The position numbers were made by a program, and so were the translations under genes. The notes under the pieces are model-generated. The model worked only from the letters and a program-made list of their open reading frames with translations, did no database searches and was not told the DNA's origin. Of a stretch of DNA of 64,000 bases, positions 56,235-64,000 are shown in pieces (within the stretch, counting starts at the first letter, position 1; each line of letters begins with the position of its first letter). The stretch is from assembly GCA_028751875.1 (NCBI GenBank), contig CM054151.1:37641343-37705342 (forward strand). Reading direction: 5' to 3'. The stretch comes from Rapana venosa. Lineage: Eukaryota > Mollusca > Gastropoda > Neogastropoda > Muricidae.

Positions 56235-56880
56235 CTTCTTCTTCTTCTTTGCATTCCTCTTCTTCTTTGCATTCGTCTTCTTCTTCTTCTTCTTCTTCTT
56301 CTTCTTCTTCTTCTTCTTCTTCTTCTTCTTTCTTCCTCTTCTTCTTCTTCTTCTTCCTCTTCTCCTCATTTTTCTTTGCATTCTTCTTTGCATTCTTCTT
56401 TGCATTCTTCTTCTGCATTCTTCTTTGCATTCTTCTTCGCATTCTTCTTCCATTCTTTTTGCATTCTTCTTCTTGTCTTCTTCTTCTTCTTTGCATGTTC
56501 TTCTTTGCATTCTTCTTCTTCATTTGAGTTCTTCTTTGCATTCTTCTCTTTGCATTTTTCTTTCTTCTTCTTCTTCTTCTTTGCAGTTCTTATTTTCTTC
56601 TTTGCATTCTTATTTTTGCATTCTTCTTCTTTGCACTCTCTGCGTTCTTTTCCCCACTCTTCGTCTTAACGTTCTTCTTTGCATTCTTCTTCTTTGTATT
56701 CTTCTTCTTTGCATTCTTCTTCGCGCTCTTCTTTTCATTCTTCCTCGTTGGGTTCTTCTTTGCATTCTTCTTTGCATTCTTCATATTTGCATTTTCTTCT
56801 TTCCATTCTTCTTTGCACGTTTCTGTTTTGCCTTCTTCTTCTTTGCATTCTACTTTGCATTTATTTTCTTCGTTGTCGTC
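56235..56880. repeat. (TTC)n tract with regularly spaced TTTGCATTC steps
   Basis: About 650 bp built from CTTCTT and CTTTGCATTCTTC units. It is the tail side of the LINE fragment at 56881-57230 and resumes briefly after it (57220-57290). Confidence 0.93.
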
Positions 56881-57230
56881 GAACGCTGAGACAGCAACTC
56901 CCGAAGCCCTGACAAACGCTGCTGTGCGCTGAAGACCCTCCAGGGGTCCAGTGAGTTTGTCCCTCATCGGTAGGTCAGTAGGCCAGATATCGGCCCTCAG
57001 GTTTTGGTGTGTTGGACAGGTCTGGAGGAAGTGTTCCACTGTCATGAGAGCAGTGCCACAGGGGCCATGCCTCAGAATCACCAATGTGGAACTTGGTAAA
57101 AATGTGATGTCTAAGTCTGCAGTGTCCAGTCCTCAGCCTCACAATTGTTACCTTGTCTTCTCTGGGCAGGAGGAAGTAGTAGTCATCCTTACTGTTGAAT
57201 TTAGGGCACTGCTGAAACCATCTTCTTCTT
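56881..57230 (-). mobile_element. LINE C-terminal fragment inside a GAA/TTC microsatellite
   Basis: Minus strand reads MVILRHGPCGTALMTVEHFL, QTCPTHQNLRADIWP, GPLEGLQRTAAFVRASGVAV and SAFDDNEE. The H-x8-C-P arrangement and the closing RTAAFVRASG motif match the C-terminal end of RNase H-type LINE polyproteins. RT and RNase H are absent. Confidence 0.75.
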
Positions 57231-57479
57231 TGCTTTCTTCTTTACATTCTTCTTTTTTGCATTCTTCTTCTTTGCCTTCTTCGTCGTATCATCCACCTCC
57301 TCCGATTTCTTATTCTTCTCCACTCCCTCTTTCTGGATAACAGGCTGTGTTCCAGGTTTTGCAAGACACTTAGCACTGACGAAGATTACCAAATGTTTTC
57401 TCACTTTTGCTTAAGAGCAAAAACTGGCCACAAAAAACTGAAAACCTCAGTAAATATGTTTGTAGTCCATCAGGCTACC

Positions 57480-57720
57480 TGAATAGCTGGTTGGTGGTTG
57501 GTTGGTTGGCGAGCTGATTGAGTAGTTAAGGGCTTCGTAGATTCGTTCGTTGGTTTTTCAGATTATCTGTTGACTTTCAATTGATTAGTCAGTCAGTTGG
57601 CTGGTCAGTCAGCTCATTGATTTGTTTATTGTTAGTTTTGATGAGTAAATACATGAGTAAGTGAATGAGTTAGTCAGTTAGTCAGTCACTCAGTTAGTCA
57701 GTTAGTCTGTTAATTCAGTT
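57480..57720. repeat. Degenerate GTTG/GTCA tetranucleotide repeat
   Basis: GGTTGGTTGG followed by AGTCAGTCAGTTGG and AGTTAGTCAGTTAGTC units. A similar block lies at 60720-60820. Confidence 0.85.
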
Positions 57721-57744
57721 TTAGTTTTGTTCTTCCCAGTCCAA

Positions 57745-58240
57745 CCGAGCTGAATCAACTTGAGCCCAGCTGACCCAGCCCAGCTGAACCAAGCCGGCCT
57801 GACCCAAGCCTAGCCGACCCCTCCCGAGCCCAGCTGACCCGAGCCCAGCTGACCCGAGCCCAGCTGACCAGAGCCCAGCTGAACCGAGCCGACCCGACCC
57901 GACCTGACCCGAGCCCAGCCGACTGAGCCAACCGACCGGCCAGCATCGACCAGCACTGCCGAATCGAGCCACCCGACCCAGACTGCCGAACGAGCCAACC
58001 CGACCCGAGCACTGCCGACTCGGCCGACCCGACCCGACCCGACCCGAGCCCAGCCGAACTGAGCCCAACCGAACCGAGCCTAGCCGATCCGACTCGAGCA
58101 CTGCCGAATCGAGCCAACCCGACCCTAGCATTGCCGAATCGAGCCAACCCGACCCGAGCACTGCCGAATCGAGCCAACCCGACCCGAGCACTGCCGAATC
58201 GGCCGACCCGACCCCACTGGGACCCAGCAGAGCCCAGTCC
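57745..58240. repeat. GC-rich minisatellite, CCGA-based, with 30-bp and 15-bp units
   Basis: 15-bp CCGAGCCCAGCTGAC units at 57830-57890 and 30-bp units at 58090-58205, each GAGCACTGCCGAATCGAGCC followed by AACCCGACCC. The minus strand is G-rich. The minus-strand ORFs (10-residue WLDSA-type repeats) are by-products of the 30-bp period. Confidence 0.93.
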
Positions 58241-58432
58241 GATGGAGACAGTCAAATTAGTCAACTTGTTAGCTACCTAGTTAGTAAGTAAATTAATTAC
58301 TTAGTGGATTTCTTAAATTTTTGTTGATTGTTTGGTTAAATTCCTGGATACTAATTTTTTTTATATTAAAGTGTCTGGTGGTGAAAGAGTTGCAGTGAAG
58401 TAAAGATTAAGGTATCAATGAAAGTAGTAGTA

Positions 58433-58500
58433 GTAGTTCTTCAGTTTAACGTCCTTCCACTAAAATTTATCACTGTTTAATAGTGATATCAGACGGGAAA
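58433..58500 (-). mobile_element. LINE 3' hairpin tail, copy 8, with longer inner loop
   Basis: In sense: CGTC, TGATAT, CACT, a 16-nt loop, AGTG, GAAG, GACG (58495-58450), then TTAAACTGAAGAACTA. A (GT)n tract (58503-58532) follows on the inner side. Confidence 0.75.
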
Positions 58501-58532
<32 letters not shown>

Positions 58533-58811
58533 AGGGGAAGGGGTATGCACATGACTAATCAATCGCAAAAAACAACTATTATGAAAAAAGCATAAACAAG
58601 AATTCTGAAGAAAAAAATTAACTGCTAAAATATTAACTTTGCAATTCATATAACCAGAAGTATGGCCCAGGCCAAAAGCTGTGTCAGTTATTGATGTCAG
58701 CTAATTGCCAAGGCCTACATTAAAATGTTGTTATGTTGTAAAATGTGTTGAGATTGCCTTCAGCCATGACAAGCTCTTAACATATCAACCTGCACTCTTC
58801 TTTTAAAGGAG

Positions 58812-58985
58812 AAAAAAATCCTCTGAAGTCGGAGTATGACTGCCTATTTGGCGAGGTACTTGAAAATAGTCATACACGCAAACTTCCATCCGGTGTGCTT
58901 CCTATCTCACAGTGATTCCCAGGTGGGATGAGTGAGTCAGAGTGCACGTTCTGGGTGACCCCCAGAGTGTAAAGCTGGGGAACGC
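58812..58985 (+). mobile_element. SINE 3' domain with (CAA)n-type tail
   Basis: AAGTCGGAGTATGACTGCC, GGCGAGGTACTTG and ATAGTCATACACGCAAAC, later GGTGACCCCCAGAGTGTAAA, ending in ACAACAACAACAAC. The first part is the complement of 51185-51262. Confidence 0.65.
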
Positions 58986-59163
58986 ACAACACAACAACAA
59001 CAACCAGAAGTTATCCTTAAAATGAAACCATACGCTCAAGAAAGCGTACTATAGTGATTGATATTTGTAATATAGTGCGTCATATTAATTGATAGTGCTC
59101 TTATTGTATGATATGTTCTAATCATTTGGACATTGGCATGTGTGTGGATGTGCGCTGTATGTG

Positions 59164-59200
59164 TGCGTGCGTGCGTGCGCGCGCGCGCGCGCGCGCGCGT
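59164..59200. repeat. (GC)n then (GT)n microsatellite
   Basis: GCGTGCGTGCGC passing into about nine pure GC dinucleotides, then GT. A (GC)n run is rare and can adopt Z-DNA. Confidence 0.9.
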
Positions 59201-59244
59201 GTGTGTGTGTGTGTACGTACGTACGTGCGTGCGTGTATGCTCTT

Positions 59245-59425
59245 TTAAGATTGAATTTTATTACTTTCTGTGATGGTGGTTTTTTTCGTCTGTTTATTAT
59301 TTGTGTATATATGACTTGTAACTCACTATGCTCTTGTAAGATTGAATTTTATTACTTTCTGTGATAGTGTTTTTCCTTCTGTTTATTAGTTGTGTATATA
59401 TGGCTTGTAACTGGCATAAATTTCT
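59245..59425. repeat. Tandem duplication of ~85 bp
   Basis: TTTTATTACTTTCTGTGATG, then TCTGTTTATTA and TGTGTATATATG, occurs at 59255-59315 and again at 59346-59405. Confidence 0.85.
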
Positions 59426-59553
59426 CTGTTTATTGAGATAATAAAATGTTCGTATTGGTACTGATATTGGTATAGGTACTATCATGTAATATGTGCGAGG
59501 TGGTGTTGGTAAACTGTGTTGTGGTATTTTGGTGATTAATGTTTTTCTGTTTA

Positions 59554-59556
<3 letters not shown>

Positions 59557-59614
<58 letters not shown>
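59557..59614. repeat. (AT)n microsatellite
   Basis: Pure AT tract. Confidence 0.97.
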
Positions 59615-59616
<2 letters not shown>

Positions 59617-59639
59617 TTTTTTTTGTTTTTTGTTTTTTT

Positions 59640-60210
59640 GTTTTTTTTTGCTGCCTCATCTTCTGTGACGTCCCCTCGTCCTGTTGTTCCCACGCCGCTC
59701 ATTCCAATCTCCCCGCCACAACCATACCCAGATTTGTTATGTCTCCTCCTCAGAGTCGGAGGTCCACAGGGAGCCAATCACTATCAGGCCGCCGTGGGAC
59801 CACCAGCCAGAGGGGCCCTGCACTGCTGCTGGGTCACTTTGGCGGTGTTCAGTGGTGCCTGTTCTTAGCTAACATACGCAGGACACCACCTACTAAGCCC
59901 CCTACTAACGACAGTATTAGCTCAGTCGCGGAGCCAGACTGAGTGAGTTGCCCACCCGAGGTGGCAACCACCACAACGTCCCTCCAACGACCGTCCCCTG
60001 CGAACCTCCAACCCCAAAGGCTTTGACACAAACTCACCACAGGCACAGAAGTGTATGGGCAAACCGAATCTGAGGTCACCATGAGACCAGAGAAACTGGG
60101 ACCACCGAATCAGAGGCAATTTTTTAAATGCATGATGATCAATGACAATGAGGATGACGTAATGATGCTGCTGTGGAAGTGCATATGCTTTGAGACTACT
60201 TGACAGGGTT
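59640..60210 (+). repeat. Dispersed repeat, longer copy of 25319-25700
   Basis: ATACCCAGATTTGTTATGTC, GGAGGTCCACAGGGAGCC, CTGCTGCTGGGTCACTTTG, then about 250 bp not present at 25.4 kb, then ATGATGCTGCTGTGGAAGTG. Reading frames here are open for about 100 codons, but no known domain is recognised; it may be part of an undescribed retroelement. Confidence 0.7.
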
Positions 60211-60388
60211 GTACTCTACGCTTACTATCATAATATATCCCGGCGTCAACCGGGCCCGAGAGATACAGACACCTGCAGTGTTGGTCAGGTAATTTGAGCA
60301 ACACTCTCAAACTCGCATCCGTTAAGTGGATGAAGCTCGACTGTGTGGTCCCAGTCTTCCCACTGAGCCCACAGCACACTCACTCTGG

Positions 60389-60407
60389 GTATATATATAT
60401 AACCATA

Positions 60408-60468
<61 letters not shown>
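60389..60468. repeat. (AT)n microsatellite
   Basis: AT tract with short AACC and AATAT interruptions. Confidence 0.97.
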
Positions 60469-60959
60469 ACAGACACACACATAAATACATCAAAGACAGT
60501 ATTTGAAATGCATTGAAAAAAATGTGGCACATAAGTTATTTCATAATTTGTTTGGTCGTTTGCTTGCACACTTGATATTTTTGTTCATGTGTTTTTATCG
60601 CCAAGTTAACACTTGTCTGGCGATCAGTTCTTTTACTTGCATGGCGTAAAAATAAAAGAACGGGTACATGATAGATAAAGGTTTCAGTTATGTAATGATT
60701 GAAGGTGGTTTAGGGGGTTCATCACTCATTCATTCGTTTATTCATTGATTTTGTTCATTCTTTCATTTATTCAGTCAATCAGTCAGTCATTCGGTCAGTC
60801 AGTCAGTCAGTCAGTCAGTGTGTACCTTTTATCCCCTTTTCTTCAGGCTTAAAACCTGAGTACAGGTTTTAGATTTCAATACAGGTGGAGATACGTCTCT
60901 CTGTCTCTCTCTCTCTGTCTCTCTCTCTCTTTGTCTCTATCTCCCCCTATTTTTCTCTC

Positions 60960-61240
<281 letters not shown>

Positions 61241-61687
61241 AGGTTTACATGTTGGTAGTACTTGCATCCTACATACTTGTGACATACATTATAATGCTAT
61301 TGTGCAATACATTTGGCGCGCTGTTTAGGTGTGAGCTGCAATGTAATGTGCGAGTGGTAACTCGGATAACTCTTTATTTTGAAGCTAACCCAAAGCGAAA
61401 AGAAACAGTACCTGAAGTAGAGATAGCATACTGAGATAGTGCGCCACGAACAACAGTGTATGCCACACTGCACAGTATGCCAGTCAGTGGCTAGGAAAAT
61501 AGCAACAGCAGTCACAATGAAGATGTATGTTATATTACGTTGTTTACATGTAGCCTTTAATGCGTTTGACATTATGTCTGTGTGTGACGAGTAGTGTGTT
61601 TTTTGACACCTGTCGTTTGTATGTAAAATGCAGGGTGTCCGTTTTGTCTGTGATGAGTTGTATGAACCACCTGGTGATGATGGTATG

Positions 61688-61689
61688 GT

Positions 61690-61729
<40 letters not shown>

Positions 61730-61800
61730 TGTTGTGTGTGTGTGTGTGTGTGTGGTTGTGGTGGTGTGGTGTTTGTTGCGGTGGTGGTCGTGTGTAGTGG
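61688..61800. repeat. (GT)n and GGT-rich microsatellite
   Basis: GT tract with GGTGTTG interruptions, ending at the 5' side of a SINE. Confidence 0.93.
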
Positions 61801-61824
61801 TGGTGTGTGGATGGCTGGGTTCGT

Positions 61825-62150
61825 GCACACTAGTGCCGACTCCACTGCCGCGAAAATTCTTTGGATAGACTATAAAGCCATGGTACCGTGTGCGAATGTA
61901 TTCAGAGCATCTTGTGCACACGTTAAAACCTGTTCTGCTTTTCGAAAGTTCAGGCCATTGTGTGCCGGCGGGAACGGACGAAAACATATTCAAAACCGCA
62001 TATACCGTCTATTGAGGTCCACAACCATGCATCTCCATACGTAGAGATGTATGGAGATGTATGGTTGTGGCTCTGATTAGACGATACATGGGGACTGGAT
62101 GTTAAAAAAAGGACACGAGTGCTTACTTGTTATCTTTAAAATAAAAGAAT
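61825..62150 (+). mobile_element. SINE family A with an internal palindrome, 5'-truncated
   Basis: AGTGCCGACTCCACTGCCG, AGGCCATTGTGTGCCGGCGG, GGGGACTGGATGTTAAAAAA and GAGTGCTTACTTGTTATC follow the family order. Between the CCGCATA block and GGGGACTGG, about 80 bp of inverted-repeat DNA (62006-62083) has been added. Confidence 0.8.
62019..62070. repeat. Perfect-length inverted repeat, 22-bp arms, 8-bp loop
   Basis: The left arm CCACAACCATGCATCTCCAT-AC (62019-62040) pairs with 62049-62070 with one mismatch. The loop is GTAGAGAT. Beyond a short unpaired step, CGTCTA (62006-62011) pairs with TAGACG (62078-62083). Confidence 0.92.
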
Positions 62151-62217
62151 AAAGAACCACCAAAACAAAATCAACAACACATAAATATTATAGACACACA
62201 CGGGCACGCACGCACGC

Positions 62218-62230
62218 ACACACACACACA

Positions 62231-62285
<55 letters not shown>

Positions 62286-62308
62286 AACACACACACACAC
62301 ACACACAC
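62218..62308. repeat. (CA)n-(CT)n-(CA)n compound microsatellite
   Basis: CA, then CT (62232-62285), then CA again. Confidence 0.95.
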
Positions 62309-62517
62309 AGCGAAAAAAATAAATCTATCGAAAAATCCTAAAACTGTCAGCAATTGAAGGTTTAGTCCTGTTGCTCCGGCTCTCTGGAACTCCTTGCCCT
62401 GCTGATACTGAAGCTTTCCCACTCTGCCAGAATCTACAGCCATTGCTTCAACAAGCTTTCCTGTCCTGTCGTAACACAACTTTGTTATTGTTCTCTAGTT
62501 GCTGTATATCAAAGTCA

Positions 62518-62605
62518 AAGTCAAACTTTTATTTTCAGATGGTACATTGAATAAGCAGCGCATTTGCTTTTTTTTTCCATCAAGCCATCTATCTAAAGAA
62601 ATAAA
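62518..62605 (-). mobile_element. Retroelement 3' end with (TTTGAC)n tail
   Basis: Complement of 13978-14062: CAAAGTCAAAGTCAAACTTT, TCAGATGGTACATTGAATAA and CATCAAGCCATCTATCTAA. Confidence 0.75.
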
Positions 62606-63353
62606 GAGAGAGAAAAAAAGATAATATATATGCAGACATAAAAACCTAATCAATGATAAACCATACAAATCAAACAAGAAAAGACAATAACATATGCATA
62701 CATGTAATTAAAAACAAAACGAAAGACCCTGAACAATATTAAACCATGCAATTCAAATAATTCAAAAATCTTGAAAATATTTATTCATAATACAAACAAA
62801 CAAGCAACAAAGAAAAACCAAACCAAAACAACAAAGAAGACAAAACAAAATTTTAAAAAAGACACATCAACTGCTTCCACCCCCCTCACACACATACACA
62901 CAAAAACCTTCAACCATGCAAACAACTGGAAAAAACAAAACAAAAAAAGATAAACAACAAGAACATCCACTACAAACAAATAAACAAACAAACAAACAAA
63001 CATAAACATACGTAAACAACAGCAACAGCAACAATAACTAACATAAGACAAGAATAACAGCCAAAATAAATGAAGAACAATATAGAACTAACAAAAGACC
63101 CCAAAAAGTCCAAAATACCCCTTCCCCCTCCCCCCAAAAAACACCCTAAAACCCAAAACAAACAAACACAAAGCAAAATAAACCAGAACTCCACCCCCAC
63201 CACTACCAACAATAACAAAAGCGACAACCAAATGGATATAAACAGAGGAACTGATGTATAGTTTCCTTTTAAATCATTTAAACACTTACATACACGTACA
63301 CACCCTCACCCATATCCCCTTCACCACATAAACTCATATATAGTATGTGCGTG

Positions 63354-63357
<4 letters not shown>
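62606..63357. other. A/C-rich non-coding stretch
   Basis: Strongly A- and C-biased plus strand (AAACAAACAAAC, CCCCCAAAAAAC) with no gene. Confidence 0.6.
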
Positions 63358-63400
<43 letters not shown>

Positions 63401-63416
63401 TATATTAGTATATTTA

Positions 63417-63453
<37 letters not shown>
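63358..63453. repeat. (AT)n and (GT)n microsatellites
   Basis: (AT)n to 63395, then a short spacer and (GT)n at 63418-63453. Confidence 0.95.
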
Positions 63454-63456
<3 letters not shown>

Positions 63457-64000
63457 TGTGTGTGTGCACTTGCGCGCGGGCCCATATGTATATGCATGTG
63501 ATTGCGCACGTGTATGTGTATTAGTCCACCTGCGTGTGTGTGTTTATGTGTGTGCGCGCACGCGCGCGTGTGTGTAAATGTGTGTATGTGACCGTATACA
63601 CGTACATGCAAGCATGCACGCGTATATTCCTGAATATCAACATTAAAAAAAATGCAAGGATGCATATCCACACAATGAATTGGATTCCAAGAATCGCACA
63701 CCACACAAACGAACTAATCATCAAACAAACATCCTGTAAACATTCCGCGTGCGATAACACCTCTCCTGGGGAAAAAACCCCACCCAACAAACCCACAAAC
63801 CCCGCTAAACAAATACAGCTTAAGTGACATTGCACCTGCATTGTGTTTTACAATCCTGTGTTCTTCACAGACTAATCCATTGACGATGGCTGGCGGAACG
63901 TTAAGCTATGGGGTGAAGGCAGATGTGTGAAAATGTACCATAGCCAAGCGCAACGCTGATCAGACGTCTGTAATTGACTGACTGACACCTTATGACTCGG
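63454..64000. other. Non-coding end of window
   Basis: TGTGCGCGC-type sequence to 63600. The last 160 bp (GACTAATCCATTGACGATGG) loosely resemble the start of the 21735/48268 dispersed repeat. No gene recognised. Confidence 0.5.

Noticed and set aside
57721..58264. 156- and 169-codon minus-strand ORFs with WLDSA-type repeats
   Set aside because: By-product of the 30-bp GC-rich minisatellite; two overlapping frames are open at once.

Overview
This is eukaryotic, repeat-dominated DNA. There are no operons or dense ORFs. Instead the window holds introns with GT/AG borders, long microsatellites, several non-LTR retrotransposon (LINE) families and tRNA-derived SINEs. The SINE and LINE tail types and the PhyH-type gene fit a mollusc, most likely a gastropod. 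That placement is inference from repeat flavour, not from a marker gene.

Only one host protein gene can be assembled. It is a four-exon, minus-strand gene (start codon at 13382, stop at 4442) for a 377-residue phytanoyl-CoA dioxygenase (PhyH)-like Fe(II)/2-oxoglutarate enzyme with a C-terminal hydrophobic anchor. All three introns join with compatible phases. They are filled with a 24-bp minisatellite, an RNase H-bearing LINE fragment, two kinds of SINE and long CA/GT tracts.

Layout. 1-2.6 kb: pentamer-like DNA and a 25/21-bp minisatellite. 2.6-4.4 kb: sequence 3' of the gene. 4.4-13.4 kb: the PhyH gene. 13.4-21.1 kb: SINEs, a decayed reverse transcriptase and CT/GT/GA tracts. 21.28-30.53 kb and 31.03-39.68 kb: two copies of the same ~9 kb segment on either side of an exactly 500-base N gap. 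Each copy holds an RNase H LINE 3' end, (GA)/(CT) tracts and an RTE-like LINE embedded in a GAA microsatellite. 39.7-44 kb: mostly featureless, with an RTE-like 3' fragment and SINEs. 44.15-47.4 kb: a nearly intact CR1/L2-like LINE. 47.5-49.4 kb: SINEs and a dispersed repeat. 52.95-54.9 kb: a 5'-truncated sister of the CR1/L2-like LINE. 55-64 kb: microsatellites, a GC-rich 30-bp minisatellite, a LINE carboxy-terminal fragment and a SINE carrying a palindrome.

Three signals stand out. (1) A short LINE 3' tail recurs at eight places and can fold into the same two-part hairpin, with paired changes between copies. (2) A 5'-truncated copy of that LINE sits inside the RTE-like LINE with a 7-bp target-site duplication, but only in one of the two ~9 kb copies. 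The copies are therefore different alleles or paralogues, and the insertion is young. (3) A SINE joins a tRNA-like A box to a 5S rRNA-like internal promoter. The duplication across the gap looks like an unmerged haplotype in the assembly rather than a real segmental duplication.
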